Notes: generated from the sequence alone by a model not told the origin. Counted from the stretch's first letter, positions 36,918 through 51,763 are shown. The stretch: 64,000 nt of DNA from Rostratula benghalensis (GCA_013399305.1 VXAI01000115.1:1631907-1695906); one strand, 5' to 3'. Numbers and translations: made by a program.

Positions 36918-39900
36918 TGGTCCTTTGAGGTACAGAAAGTAATTACTAATGCCTACAAATTTTAGATGTAGTTCTGGGGAAAAGGTGATCTCCTAACAAC
37001 ATTTGACATTTGACCATCCCAGCATGCTTTTCTCACCATCCCAGGCACCTCTTCCACATTCTCCTCACTCCTCAAGCAGCCTGATAGAGAGAAGGTTTCT
37101 ACTCCCCAAATACAGGGCAACCATTATAAATCCATTCATTTTTGTGAAAGTTTTCATTTCACCTCCTCTTCTCTTTAGTTAAACTTCTTACCTGGAGGGC
37201 CTTAAATAATTTTCCTTGTGGAAGTGCTCAGCAGGACTTGAGAGCAAAATAAAGCCTTGCTCTAGCTGGTGGATCTTTGCTTTACCTCTCTCTCAATTCC
37301 TGTACGTGCAAAATGGACCAGTGCAAGCTCTTGCTCTGCTCTGAAATTCTAGCAAAGCATTACAACAGCGTGGAGAAAAGGCTATCTTAATAGCACTGCC
37401 CAGATATTAACACAAGGATTCAGGACTCCCTGTCCTTCCCTGAAGTCCCAGGAGAAAGCAATGCTTCTTCAGAGAGGCCAAGAAGATAGGTTACGCTCCC
37501 AATAGCTGTGACTTTGTTTTAGACTGTGCTCAATATCTTTATTTCCTTCTCACAGTCTCCAGGTGACATGAACCCTGCATTCATCTGAAGATGGCTGATA
37601 ATGGTTCCTAATCCCAAGAAGCAAGAAGAAAAACACCTGAATGACAGAGCTCTTTACAAACAAAATACGAAGTGCCTTTGTTTCCCAAATGTATGCATAA
37701 TAGGAAAGTCAGGTATCTGGCTGCAAGTGAAGCAGATAGCAATGAATGCCACCCAGGTATGTACATGAACAAAGCAGGGGAGAATAATGAGTCACTTTGG
37801 AGCAAAAGAAGAAGCAGAATCTTAGTTATGCATTTTAATATTACCCAGGGTGGACTTTCTCCTATTTGAGGGAAGGGTTCAGCATTTTATATTGGAACCT
37901 CATTTTGTATACAAGTGGTAACTATTACCTTAAGAGGACTTGAATGAAATATTAGCCAATTTAAAACTATGTTCCACAGAGAGTTGTAGAGTTTATGGAT
38001 GGCTGCTGTGCCAAGAAAATTTTAATATCTGAAAACCGTCTTGACAGACTGGGACTGGAACACAGATATGCAAAGTGCTGCTTGAGGGGAGGATCAATAG
38101 TACCGTTCAACTTTAATTTGACCTGTGGTGAATATTCTGGCCAACCCCCCCTCCAACTTTTATATCTTAATGGGTGTGATCTAGAAATAAAGGTTTTCAT
38201 AGCATGAAGGGATATACCCTGGAATTGTTTCTGTTAGGACTATTTAAACAACATCAGAACAACAGAATTATTCAAACGTGCTTTACATTTACTATGCAGA
38301 GCCTCCTCGAGTACTGTTCTGCTCAGGGACTCTAGCTCTGAAATCTGTCTATGTTGCAGTCAAGATGTGATGGAAGGTTGTGTAAACACCCAAGCTAGCT
38401 TTACCAAATGTAGTTGAATATTGATATTAGGTTTCCAAGTATTTTTCTCAGGTCCCCAGCTGACTCACAGCCTGCACTAATCCACTTATTACTGCAGAAG
38501 TCCTCACCACATAGCCAGCTTAGGTTATGCTGAGGTCACATCTTTGGCTGCAGCATAAACCTGCTGTAAAACAATGACATGTAATCAAGAAAGTCCCTAT
38601 AATGGCCACAGAACAATGCAGCTCAGTGGACTCCACCAGTTCTTAGGGTGTTTGGAATGATGTCTAGCGTTTGCATGTCTTGATCTTTGAGACCTGCCTA
38701 TCACAATTAAATTTGCACAATCATAATGCTGAGGCAAAGCACAACCTTTATTCTAGAAAATGAGGAGTAAACTGTCCCAGTGCATGTCTGTTTTGCACCA
38801 AAGCAGTGAATCTACGGTCAGGATTGCAACGGGAGAGATGTTGAGACAGGTCTTTTTTTCTACAGTGTTAAAGCCGAGTTTTCATGCTTAACTGACTAGA
38901 TCTGAAAGTGTTTTTGAAACTAAGAATCTAGCTCTGATGTGCTAAATACAGGAGAGGAGGGTTTACTGGATGTAAAGCTGGTTTATTGGCATGGGTGTTC
39001 AGAAGGATGTCAGAACTGACCCATGGAGAGAAAGGCAGAGAGGGAAGATCAATTTCTTCATGAATATCAGTTTCAGTGTTCACAGAATTAATGAAGCCTG
39101 CTTTCCAATGGGTGTATGTCTCATGGTTGATTGACTTTTTAATTAAACTATACCAAGGCTTCAACATGAACTCAAGCCTTTTAGGATTGGTGAATCTATA
39201 TGGGGGACACTACCTGACTGGAGTCTCTCATGCCTAGCGAGGTAAGAACTAAGACCAAAAAATTCTCGACACTTTCCTTGCATAATTGAGCACTAAGTGA
39301 ATGAATAATCTGTGTTTCAATTCCTTAGGAAAATAAGCTTAAAAAGTTATAATTAAGAGAGGCAAATGAATTTCTGATAAAAGTCTGTTTATTATAGAGA
39401 TCCCTTGGGTTATTATGTATTGTCTGCTTCCCTCACCCTCTGCCTCTTTCATTTTACACTGTGCAATCTGCAGGTAAAACACTGTCTTCTGCTGGTCTGA
39501 AAAGCATCCAGAATATTTTGGGTCCTACTGCAATAAAAGGTAAAATAATAATGAATCTGGATGGAATACTGGAGAGCAAGACTTGTAGGCTGAAATCCTA
39601 GAACCGAGGGATGTCAGATATAGGCTATTGACCAGAACTGTATTCAATTTACAACCCTATGCATCCACAAGAAAGCCATTACTTTATACTTCAGGGGGCT
39701 TTAAATTTTCACCTGAATTGCTGAAATCAGAATTTGACCCAGGCTGACAGATATTATAGGATCAGAAAGCAGCAATAAGAGAGCAATAAATCCTATGCCA
39801 GAGAGCAGAAGGGAGTTCAGCTTCTGACTGGTGAATTTAAGAAAGTGTACTTCAAAGTAGGGGGTCTCCTTTATATTATTCACCTTTCATTAGATGATTT

Positions 39901-42107
39901 TCCTCTTAGACCTCCTCCCACTTTCATACTGGCATGAAAGTTACACCCACTTTTATCTGCTACACTTGGAGAGAATGGATCGTTTGCAGAGCTATGCAGA
40001 ACTGAAGTCACATGTATTTAAGCTGTGAACCTGACAACTTTGTCCTGACATAAGCAACTACATTTTACAGTTTATTGCATGTGTGTGTAGAAGTGGGATA
40101 AACGGGAGAGTCACTGGATGCTGGCACCTGGACAGGCTTAATTGTGCAGTGCACCTTCACCCTGATTTCCTTTGCTTAAATTACATAGGTACCATTCATG
40201 CTCACTCAAGGCAAAGATTTGTCTGAGCCTTTCCTCTCTTCCCTGATGATGTAGACCAGTTGAAAGAACTTAGATTTAAAGAAATGCATGCATAAAGTCA
40301 GCCAGGGAAGGAAGAATCTCCTTGCAAACCCCTCACAGTTGCAGTAACCACCTTCTTCCTACTGCAGCTTCTGGGGACTGAAGGGCAGGCAGATGAGAAC
40401 TTGTTCTTTTATTCATGTGTTTACATCTCATTAGCATTTTCAGAGACCATGCTTAATAGTCTTGAATACTGATCATTGGCCCCATTAAAGTGCTGCTTTT
40501 TTTTTTTTTTTAAATATATCTCTTGCCCTTATTCAAGTGTGTGCTCTCACTTTAAGGTGAAAAGGCACCATCCCAGGGGAAGTGTCACGCAAAGAGAATA
40601 TTAGATGGAAATAAACAGTGATGCTTACTTGATGGACTTTATGTACCACATTCAATACTGTTTGTAAAATATGCAGCAGACAAAACTACTGTAAGCAGAG
40701 TAGCAAGAAGTAACTGCCAGTTCTTTTTCAATGTAATATTATAAATAAAGGGAAGGGAGAAAAATTCATCTTTGCATTTAATTCCTTTAGCTAATTCAGG
40801 TGACTAAAAGTGCATAAATCTGCTTGCTCTCCCTGGTTTCTTCAGTTTTGCAACAGTGACCCATCACTTCACCTTGAACTTTCCTGCAGTGTAATCGAGG
40901 ATTATTAATAATTGTTCTAGCACATTAGTTGTAGAAAGTGTTTTACGGATCTGCATTGCCTCCTTCACGTGAAATAGCTACTCATCTTTCATGGGGACCT
41001 ACCTTATGTGTACTGTACATGCTTCTCTTCATCTCACCATACACACCCTCTACAAAAGTGAAAAAAATCTGTACGATGAAGTTCTGATTATGAAATTATG
41101 ATTATGTATTGTGGCAACTTTCCCTGCTGGCAAAGGAGATTTATGCTTATTGAAAATACAGAGTTTTACAGGATCCTCAGGAAAAATGCTTAGACAGATT
41201 TTGGGAATGGTTAGATCGGAAAAAAATGAACTAAGATGTCTTACCCAAGACTCTCAGGTCAAGCTTCTGAGCTCAGCTGCAAGGTTACCTAGCCAAAAGC
41301 TAGGTCAGAAGGTTGCAAAAAAAGCACTCCAAAATATTTTGGTGTTTTTCATTCATGGTCTAGACAGCAGAAGACATTCAGAAATACAAATCTTCCTCCA
41401 CCTCATTTTTTTTAATGAATGGAATTTTTAACCGTTGTGAATACAGATTCTGCTCCACGTATGTAAGCTGAAAGACCTTTGAAAATTAATTTCTCTAACC
41501 AGACAAGACTACCCAGCACAGCAATCTACACACAGAATTGTTAAATATGCTGAAGTCAGGGAAACGTGTGTCTCTGAGTTTGCACAGTATAATGCCTCTG
41601 TAAGTTTACTGAAGATTAATTTGCCTTGATAAATGCTATATCTCATTATCACACACGTGACCCTTATGCCCAGTTCTGAGAGGCACCAAATGCCACCTAG
41701 GAAGTGCTGATAGGGTGTTGACAAATAAGTTCAGTCCAAAGGATTGAGGGCTGAGGGCAGACTGTCTCTTTCCGAAAGCAGTTTAATCATTGAACTGTCT
41801 GAGCTCTCATTACACATTGCTTTATGAAACAATATTTTTTGGCCCCTAACTACCTTTAATTAGCCTTTTGCTTTCTACAATAGGGCTCTAAAGAAAAATC
41901 ATTTTGCAAGGGTGTGTACATCTGTGTCAGCCAAGACCTCCTTGCAGCTATTTCTAGACTGAATATTTCCATAGAATACTTTAGACTCATACCTGCCTGT
42001 CCCTGCAAGAAAAATAAATCAATAGGAGAAGCTGAGCGACTGACTGAACTATGAAACAGTTCATGTTAAATAGTGGCTAACCTCCCTTAACTTATCCTAT
42101 CATTGTA
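36918..42107. other. Unique, gene-free sequence
   Basis: No gene or repeat recognised apart from a T16 run at 40497-40512. Confidence 0.45.
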
Positions 42108-43190
42108 CCTCCTAACTGCAGTTGAGCTGGGACAGGGATTTGGGCACAGTAACTGGAGAGATCTGCAAGGACTTGTGTGCTGTGCACTCAGGAAGGGCAG
42201 AACCCTGGCAATTGGCTCAGTGCAGGGAGGTGCCCCATTCCTTCCACTAGGGCCTATGCCATATACACCATGCCACTGCCTCTGGTGCTGCAAACCTAAT
42301 TGCATTCTTCCTATTGCAGAGACTGCTGGGCATCCTCCAAGGTCCACACTAGCCTAATATTCCACTGGCTATGTGAAGCTTCCTCAGTGGTGACTGTTCC
42401 ACTGCAATTGCATTGTTTACCACCCTGCTGCTGCTGGGCACCAGGATGCCCTAGGGTGTATCAGTGGCATGGTATCTTTACACATGCCTGCAGCAGCTGC
42501 AAGTGCTTTCATTCCACCCTGACTCATCTGTGTAACTTACATCCTGTGACCACTGCCATGCAACTTTATGTAGGAGGCATTGCCAACATCCTGTTGGCCA
42601 TGCATTGCATCAAAAAGAGTGTGTGGGCTTACAGTATAAAAATAAATTTGACTTGAGTCAAAACCAGACCCTGGCCTACCAGCATTTCCTACTTTTTCCA
42701 TGAAATTTGCTTGTGTCTACTAGGCAGCTTAAGCAGGGCTGGCAAACCTGGACCCACCTGCACAGGTTTGGTATGTCTGATTGCTCCCAGACCATGGTAG
42801 TGCCCTCAATCTCACTCTAATGTTCCCTGGGTTTGGACATGCCAGGTGCTCAAAAGGCATCCTTTAAGTGAAGTGGAAGAAAACATGGAAAGGGGGAATT
42901 ACGACCCCTTACCTCCTATGAGTGGTGGGAATTCAGGAGTTTGTGTCCTTCTTCGGGGTACAGCAGGAGACAAGATGGTGCCATAGATACATACTTGTCT
43001 CCTAGTGAGAACTAGAAATAGTGGCTGTCTCCCAGGAAATAAACATCTTTGCTTTTCTTGTGCCACAGGTCATGTGCAAAGCCCAGCTGAGGTCTTGTCT
43101 TTTCGTCCTCTGTAGAAGTCAAGTGAAGACCTGAACCTACCTCAAAAAGCTCTAATGGGACAGACAGGCTGACTCCCATGGGGAAATAAC
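42108..43190. other. GC-richer block of unknown origin
   Basis: About 1.1 kb visibly richer in G and C than its neighbours, ending just before a CR1 fragment. Its first half ends with an aaaaataaatttg stretch near 42641-42653 that contains AATAAA. The plus strand is open for about 118 codons at 42300-42656, but without recognisable protein motifs. It may be one or two decayed LTRs or other old repeats. No protein family or CR1 sequence is recognised in it. Confidence 0.35.
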
Positions 43191-43228
43191 AAAGAAGCCC
43201 CTTTCATCATGGTTTCATCATGGTACAT

Positions 43229-43465
43229 CATTGCACTCTACAACTTCCTGAAGGAAGGTTGTGAAGAGGAGGGGGTCGTCCTCTTCTCCCAGATGATTAA
43301 TGACAGGACTTGAGGGAACAGCCACAAGTTGTGCCAGGGGAGATTTAGATCAGATGTCAGGAAAAGCGTTTTCTACCAAAGAGTGGTCACTGGAATGACC
43401 TGCCCAGGGAGGTGGGAGGTGGTGGAGTCACCGTCCCTGGTGGTGTTCAAGAAGTGTCTGTATGT
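43229..43465 (+). mobile_element. CR1 LINE fragment, both ends truncated
   Basis: Contains the CR1 series ctctacaacttcctgaagga, cttctcccagatgattaat, gacaggactt, agatcagatgtcagga, ctggaatgacctgcccaggg and gtccctggtggtgttcaaga. The 3' UTR and octamer tail are missing, so this copy is truncated at both ends or was broken after insertion. An 11-bp tandem repeat (tttcatcatgg twice, near 43203-43224) lies just upstream. Confidence 0.88.
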
Positions 43466-46400
43466 CTGTATGCAAAGCCCAGTTGTTCATCCTAGTATGT
43501 GAACTGACGTATCCCTGAAGGTTCTCCACAGGAAATGCAGATAATCAACAGGGGCTCTAAAACTCAAAATAAATAAATATTAAAATAATGTTATTAGATA
43601 TCTTTAAAGTGAAATGTGGACGTCTTCACAGATGTAAGGCTTTGCCTATTAAACCTATGATCATGATGTGATTAGCTGTGTACTTTCTGCTCAGGGCATA
43701 TCTTTTTGTTGATCAGGCTTTGCTTAAAAGAAGAATTTTTTGATAATATTACCTCCATGGAAAGATAGAAGGGACCAGTGGGAAACACACACAAATAAAA
43801 TATTTCTAAAGCAAAATGCTTTCAAAAGATTATTTTTTCACTTATTTTGGGAGAGAAAAAAAAAAGCCATAAAGCCTATTTGTTATGTTACCATGGGATG
43901 GTTTTTTTTTGAGAAGTTATAGAACCAGATGAGAAATGCAACCAGTTCGCATTAAAATGAAGTGCTGAGGCAGTGTAGCATAGTTAAAAAGCTCTGACAG
44001 CATAAAACTGGAGTCAGCATGAAAGTACAGACTTTGCCTATGATGAATTTATAATGAATAAAAAATAATTGTGTTGTAGACTTTTATTTAATGGATATTC
44101 TCAATATACATCTCTTCAGTGTGCCTTTGAGAAGATGCTCTGTTTATTTGCTCACTTGTAGCTGTGCACAGGAGCTCTGCAAGCTCTGTGCAGGTCAGTA
44201 GGGAATGTTCCTTGGTACGTAGAGTGTTGGTGAATTGAACTTTTCTTTAAACAAAGAAATGAACCCCTTCTTAAGGGGCTCTATTTCCTCCTTAGCCTTG
44301 CATTACTTATTCTTTCCTCTGTCTTTTTGATTTTTGCAGCAAAAGGATTCTGCCTCACCAACAATAAAGCCTAAGTTTATTGTGGTAGCTCCAGAGAAAA
44401 CTGCCACAGAATAGTTAGACAGGTGGCCAGCTTCCAGTCTTGTTTTGGGTTTTGGTTGAGTTTATTTTTACTTGATATTTTACCTTTGAGATTAGACCAT
44501 CCCCTAATTAGATCCTCTTATACTCCTCTTCCTCAATATATCATTGTCTTGTTTCTGACGTACGCTTAGTAAAACTGCTTTTTCTAAAATTGAGTTGAGG
44601 GAATTTCTTGTGAGCTTATGATTCATGTGAGTTCAGCTGGAAGACCAGGCTTTTAGTTTGTAAGGCATCTGAGTCAGATTTTGTCTTTCAGGTCATTTGT
44701 GTGAGTGGCTGCCAGAGTCAGTGGTTAAGTGCGATGTGAGGATAATCCACATTACTCATGGTAATTGCTGTGACTGCCCCAATCTTGACACAAACATCTA
44801 GTGCACCAGGAAGATCTATAACCCAGGTCTGATTTCACATCAGCCAAGACCCACAGAGTAATATGGCTACTTAATATTTTCCTGGAATATATTTCTAACC
44901 CCAAACAGTTGTCACAACATGCACTGATATGCAATGTGTCCTGATACGGTATGACAACAAGTCCTGATATTGTGTGTCACTCCTTTATTGTAATGGTTGC
45001 TAGCAGTGGAAAAGTGTAAACACAGACCTGCAGGGTCTGGCAGCAGGTATCCAAACAGAAAGAAATTCCTTTAAATTCAAATTTGTAATCAAATCAATCA
45101 TATGTGCTACACTATCTAGTGCTACACCCTCTCTCTTTAAGCAAACTAAATCCTCCAACAGAAGGAGAATGATACAGAGAATTTTCTCTGGTGAGTTTAA
45201 TGAACACAAAATAGGAACAGTATCATGTCATAAGCAGAGAATATTACCTAAGAATCAAAAAATTAGCAAGGAAGCAACTGTATCTCTTCTGCATACTTTG
45301 TTGTATCAGGAGTACCTAATCCAAGTTTTATAATGTTTTGATAGTCTTTCTTCTACATAAGAACACAGAGGCAGTTAAAGTGTATTTTGATTGATAAATT
45401 GCCCTTTCAAAAGCACAATTTCATTGAAAAGTATCCACTTTTCTCAGGAAATCATGTCTTTACTTTGTGTTTTCATTTTTAATGGACTGTTCTCAAATGG
45501 CTTACCTGTTTCTTCCGAGAGTTAAGAGGTATGAAGGCATAGAGCTGTGTTTATTATTTGTGATCTCCACAAGCCTCTGGACAAGAAATGTGAGAAAGAA
45601 ATCTTGGCTGTATAGAATCTATTAGTTTTAAACTTTTTAAAAATCTGTGTTCATTGCTATTGGAGATTTTTTTCCCCCCTGTTTTAGGAAAAGAACTCTG
45701 CACACGTTAGAAACTGGATAATGACAAAGTTCTCCAGGCAGATCTCACAATCTTTTCTTCTGTGGTATAACTGTAGTACTCCCAAGTTTGGAGTGTGGGA
45801 TTGTACCCTTCTTTGCCCCTCCTGCTCTTGTATCCCTCTCTTAAAAACAGAATGCTAGTTTCACCTATGCGCTGCATGCCCTTCTGCTAGCGCTCAATGT
45901 ACTAAACTCTTCTGACAATGAAGGTCTGTTACACATCAATGCTGCTGATTTATATATTATTAATATATGTAATATAAGAAAACAATGATTTTCTAATGTT
46001 GTAGCACCTTGCTTATTTTACCCCGCTGGAAAAGAAATACTGACTGAGCTGGAGGATAAACACAATTTTTGTGCAATGAGTCCAGCCTCAATTCAGGGCT
46101 TGCCTCCAAATGCTACTCCTTGGAGGCTGCTTGTGTAGATGAAAGGGTAGGTAAAGACTCATTTGAGTCTTGGCTTCTTCTTTTAGAGTGTATAAGATAG
46201 GGTGACTTAGTGAACCACAAGCAGACTCTTCCAAGCTCATCATAAAAGATGTGCTAAGTGGATGCTGCTGAGAGAATAATCAGCACATCTCCTGTCCATC
46301 CTTTCAACACCACCCCTCAGTGCACAGCTCATTCTTTGCGAAGGTCTAGCCAGCTGAGAGTTTGCCAGTAAAGGGAATTTTGCAGCTGCTTTACACTGCT

Positions 46401-49400
46401 GAAGTCTCCAGCAGCGCCCCTGGCTGACCTCCTGCTTCAAGGTCCCCCTGGTAATCTATGCCACCAGATGCCAGCCTGGAGACTAGAGAGAGAGGCAGAG
46501 TTAGAACAGAGAGATTCCATTTTGCCTAGAAAAAAAAAAAAAAAAAGGAAGTAGGGAATTCTTGTGCAATTTCCATGAGTGAGTGTTACATGCAGAACAC
46601 ATGTTGACTATAAAATCTTGACTTGCCAGGCCCATTTTATTGCATGGCTCCTTCATTTATTTCAGCTTAATAAATGATCAGTGTGAGAACAGACTGATGA
46701 GTCTCAGACCGTGCTGACTAGCGCTTCTTCTGAAGGGGCTAAACAGCCAGCACAGGCATTGATGATTTCAGACAATTTTCAATCAGGTTTTAAGCCTCTA
46801 TGAATAAGAGCTTTAAAATCCACCTCCAAAATAATGGTTGATGCACTGGGGATATGAAGAAGATTTAATGTCTCAACGAGCATGGGGTGAAGGACATGAG
46901 GCTTGCCGACCCATTCACTACATGTTTCCTGCCTGCTGGGATACTTTGATGAACATAAAGCATATTGATGAAGGTATTAACAGAATGAAATGGAGAATGC
47001 TGTCTCCACGGAATAAGGAAAGTCTCAGAGATGACATTGTCACATTTAGATTTTTCTGAACAAATGAAATAAACTGGAAGATTCTATTGTTTTGTTTTGT
47101 TGTTGGTGTTGTTTTTTTTTCAAATGGATCTACAAGGACACTAAAAATGCAGAGTTATAAACCTAGCCAGATGAATTTGCAGTCCCCACTGATCCTCACT
47201 TAAAGATATCGGAATACAACCTTTTCCTCTGGGGCAGGATTTTCAGAAGTGCTCAGTGTTTCTGTGAACCTTCTCTTAGTGAACTAGATGGCAGATAGGA
47301 GATGTAAATTTGGTTTGAGGGAAGGTGGGAAGTGGTTATGAAGGAGTCATATAACCCCATGACCATGTTCAAGTGCTGGGTGATGTGTTTTATGCCACCT
47401 TGAAAAATCTCCTTCACACATGCTGCGTCTGCATCCCTGTATATACCTCTGGAAGTTGGGCCCAATAATGAACCTATTTATAAATCCCCAAGTGTATTGT
47501 AACACAGCTGGATAGATACATGTGCAGGTGCCTAAAGTAAACAGTCTGAGATTAAAATGAAATGAACTCATAGAAATCTATGGCTGTACAAAATTGTCTT
47601 AGTTTTACTGTCTCCTATCTTAGGTAAGTTCACTTGTGAAAGCTCAAGGTTCTCTTAGGATGTTGTTTCTCCTTTTGAAGATATTGCGTAAGCCATTACA
47701 AGAAAAGGCTCAAAATGCTTTTGCATCTCTTAAAAATATTTTGCCTAAATGGCTATATCTCAGATCTGTTTATAAAAGGGGCCTCAGCAATGATCTATGG
47801 TGTAAAATTAAGCTAGTTCACATTTTTGACAATACGGGCACTTTTGCTCTTGCAGTAAGCAAGAATCTTTGCAGAGCTGTAGTGGTGAGATGGACATTCA
47901 GGCTGATAACAGAGACTGCCTACCATGCACCTTAGGAGACTTTGTCCTCTAAAATAACATATTAGACTATACTGAGGAAAATACTGGGACTATCTCGAAG
48001 GTCTCGTCACAGATGAATATTAATTTATAATGCAGTTTTTTCTCATGAGTATTTTTTCATTAAGACAGAAATGCTTTCTTCAAGGACACCTACTGATTGA
48101 ACAATCCTATGCTATAGGTATTTTTACTTTCTTCCTGTATCAGTACACAATGCAAGTTTATATTGAAAAATCACATAATATTTCTTAGCTTACATACGAA
48201 AATTTTAGTGGAAGTGGGGTAAAAAGAACATTGGAAAATTTAAAAAAAATAAACAGAAGAAAAATAGTACAAACAACCTTTTAAAAACACGTTATCTCTT
48301 CTACTTTTTTTTTTTCAAAGTTACCTTTCATGTTTGTATATCAGCACTAACTCCTTAGAGGAAAAAATTATTGAGCTTCCTGATGTTACCTTGTACTGAT
48401 GCCAGTAGTAAAGATTTTAAGGCTTATGTTGAATTTGGCCTTGGGCTACTTTTCTCTGGGGAGGTAGAAGTGGTTATACCCAGACCTAGACAGAAGTGAC
48501 TGTTTCTAAGGGCAGCATGATGGGAATCTCACAGAGAAGACTTCTAAGACTGCATTGCCACTGTCTTGTATCCTCTGGTCACCCTTGTTACATTAATCAA
48601 GACAAAATAAGATCAACCCGCAGCCCCCAAAGGAAAGTCAAGTTATAGAGGTGATAAAGAAGCCAACTGTCTTCCAGTGCAAAAAAAATGCTACTTCTGT
48701 CTATCAAGTGTCATGCTGATGAGTCATCTTGTCATCATTACATAGAAAATGACTAAGTTTGTTAAATATGCCAGCTAATTTATTGAAGTTTGATTTAATG
48801 GCAATCAGTATAATCTATTACACATCACATTAATACATTAATGAAAGCAACATCTGCAAGCCAACCAGCTCTGCTTTTTTATCTATATTCAAACAGTGCA
48901 TTTAAAAAGACTGCCCGATAAAATGTGACTATTTATCAAGCCATGTGTTCTGCTGAGCATTTAAGGAATTGCTCATTAATAGTCTTCCATTATGTACTGT
49001 AATTGAGCACTGAGTAGATGAGTGGCATACCTATGCAGAGTGATTAAGCAATACTTTTTCAGCCACAATTTTAACCACATTGCTTAAACGATTGAAGGTT
49101 TTCCTTTCATAATGGATACAGGCACCTGTGTAACTTCTGCTGTAGCTGTTAGCTCCAGCTGCAGAGCTCTTGGTTATATGCAAACAAGTCTTAGCCGTTT
49201 CAGTCAGGTAAATAGCATAATCAAAATGACTGAGCTGTCTCATATGATTAATTTGAGGAGATACAATCTATGACTGAAACGGATGAATACAGGGCCACTC
49301 CTTCACTTAAAAATGGGAAAGTGACATATTTGACTCCAAATGACTAAGAAGGCGGGCTGAAAAGGTTAGGTTCACCTCACTAAACATAAAAACTTTTCAC

Positions 49401-51763
49401 CAAACTGAATACTATATAGAGGCAAAAAGGAAGAATAGGCACTTTCAAGGTATGACTCACCTCACTAACGGTGTCTAAAATAGCTCTCATGAGTTGTGCA
49501 CTAATAGTACCTCTTTTTCTCTTTTGACTACAAACGCATATCATCTGACTAGTTTAGATACAAACACCTTAGCTACAGTTGTTTAAAATTAGTAGTGAGT
49601 GTATGTATGCCTGAAGGAAGATGCTGGAGAGGTAGTAGGATTTTTACTAGTGTCCATCTTGGGTCACTGGACAGAGTCTCAACTTCAGTGTTGTAACTGC
49701 TCTGACTATCTCTATATATGTGGTATGTGGCCTTTCCTTCCTCAGTGGCATTACGGTGGCCTAGACACATAGCCCTGCAAGCAGTCACCTTGGTCACAAC
49801 ACTGGATTCATCTTGCAGCCAGACGGATTCCTCTCTTTACCGTCTCCCCTGCTGTCTGTCCTCTTCTCCTGACACTGCTCTGCAGCTTGTGGTGGCAGAC
49901 CTCCCAAAAAATGGTATCTGACACCAAGGTCACCTTTCACCAAACCCCCTATTTCTAACATGGCCAGGCTGGAAGCCTTGCTCTTGGAGATATGAAAAGG
50001 AGTTTTCCCTGTCTCCAGTGAGTGGCAAATACAGTTTCCACATCAGAAAGGTCAGACTGAATGCAGCAGTTCTTCCTTTTCCCAAGTATCACTGACAGTT
50101 CCCTCATCCCCAATCCTCCTTCAGCAACCTTTTCTGTATTTTCAGGTGCATTGCCAAGATTTTTGATAACACAACCAGAATGTATCCGCAGAGTCTCCGT
50201 CCCTCCTTTGTCACTAGCTTTTCCTCTCCTTCCACCTTCGTATCTATTGCTGAGCTGCTTTGCCAACTTTTCTGGAAAGGCAATCCAGCAAGACAACAAA
50301 GATAATTAAGAACATATATACAAACACATGCAGTTTGCTTCTTACTGAGCAGTATTGCTAGGGAGATAATAATATCCTTTATCAGAATAATTAATGCAGT
50401 TGGAAAAAATACAGAAGCTTTTAAGCACATAGTTCTGTCTCAGAACTTCTGGTTAGGTTACATATTATTGTCTATTTAATAATAAGAGGAAAAAGCTGCA
50501 GACGTTTTACCATTATTTTCTGTTCCAGGACTTCCACACCCAATGACTTTAAGAAACAATCAATAATGGCCTGCCCCCAGCTCCCAAGGAACATACAGTC
50601 AAAGATAATTTATGTTTCATAAAAAATAATCTCTTTCTGTTCCTCAAATTGCTTCTTTCCCCCTTAATCTGCTACGATGTGTTAGCACAAGATAGAATTA
50701 ATGGTTTAATTTAGCCTCTAAGCCTTCCTTTCATAAATTCTTAATTTAATGTGAATTTCAGGAATGCAAGAAATGCAGAATAAGTTTTTTAATCTGTAAG
50801 CTTTAGGTAGAAAAATCTCAAGCTGATCTGCAACTAGTGTAAATTAATATAGTTAAGAAGTGAGACCTGCGTGGAGTTATGTAAATTTACACTAGATGTA
50901 TAGGTTTGTTCTGTTTGGGGCTTGGTTTTGGGCTTTCTTGTTTTCTGTTCTCCTATTTGTAGGGTACTCTGTACATTTTACAGGATTTGAATATGGACTC
51001 GGCTGTGAAATTCTGTGGGCCATGACAACCACTCATTTACACAGGGGGATCACTCAGCCTGAGCACTCACCTGATTTATTCTGATGGCTTTTGCTGTTTT
51101 ATGGTGGGGAAAGCGGGAATAACGTCAACATTATGAACAGGAATGTAATCAGACATCTATGCATGAAAATGACACAGGAGTTTTTGTTTAATGGAAGGGA
51201 ATGAAAGGAGAAAGCAGGTATATTCTCTGTCACTTTTAGCCCTTCTTCTTATTCCCCTCTTCATTGGTGCTCCTTTTCCTTCACCTGCTCTGATTTCCCT
51301 TTGTCTCCCAATGTTTTTCGCTTATGTTCTCTCTTCCTATGTAACCTCAAGGCCAATGTGGAAACGTAACACAGACTGATGTGCTACCTGCAACCACAAT
51401 TCATTGTGCTGGTGTACTCTGCCCACCCACACAGGGATGACTTGCCTGTTTCAAAAGCATGTCTGTTCCACATGCCCTTTGCAGGTCCCCTCATGGATGT
51501 CCTACTTTCAAGACCATAAATTGTGCTAATAAAATCCACATTTAAAAATGAGGAAACGGGGATTAAAGGCTCTTTTCTTTACTCACTATGCCCTGCAGCT
51601 TGGGAATGATCCCAGCTCATGTTTTTTTTGTTTCTGCCCTAGCCAAGGCTCACCTCCATGGCAGGATAAAATCCAGGTGCATACAATTTTTTCCACCCTG
51701 TACACCTCTGTACCCAATGTTAACAATTGTGCAGGCTTGAGATGAGCCGTGATGCTACCATAA
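43466..51763. other. Unique, gene-free sequence with homopolymers
   Basis: Contains an A17 run (46530-46546), a TTTTG-rich patch near 47090-47120 and the exon-like segment at 44340. Positions 48740-49030 look like conserved non-coding DNA (dense TTAAT, ATTAA and TTTAT motifs). Confidence 0.4.
44340..44414 (+). CDS. Isolated terminal-exon-like segment, unknown product
   Basis: A long pyrimidine tract and acceptor (tctgtctttttgatttttgcag region, ending at 44339) precede 24 open codons and a TAG at 44412-44414. The peptide ends KPKFIVVAPEKTATE. No upstream exon or nearby downstream poly-A signal was identified. A chance ORF after a cryptic acceptor is quite possible. Confidence 0.25.
   Translation, partial: QKDSASPTIKPKFIVVAPEKTATE

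Noticed and set aside
49955..50430. Overlapping open frames on both strands of more than 80 codons
   Set aside because: Due to a pyrimidine-rich composition with few stop codons; no splice or protein signals.
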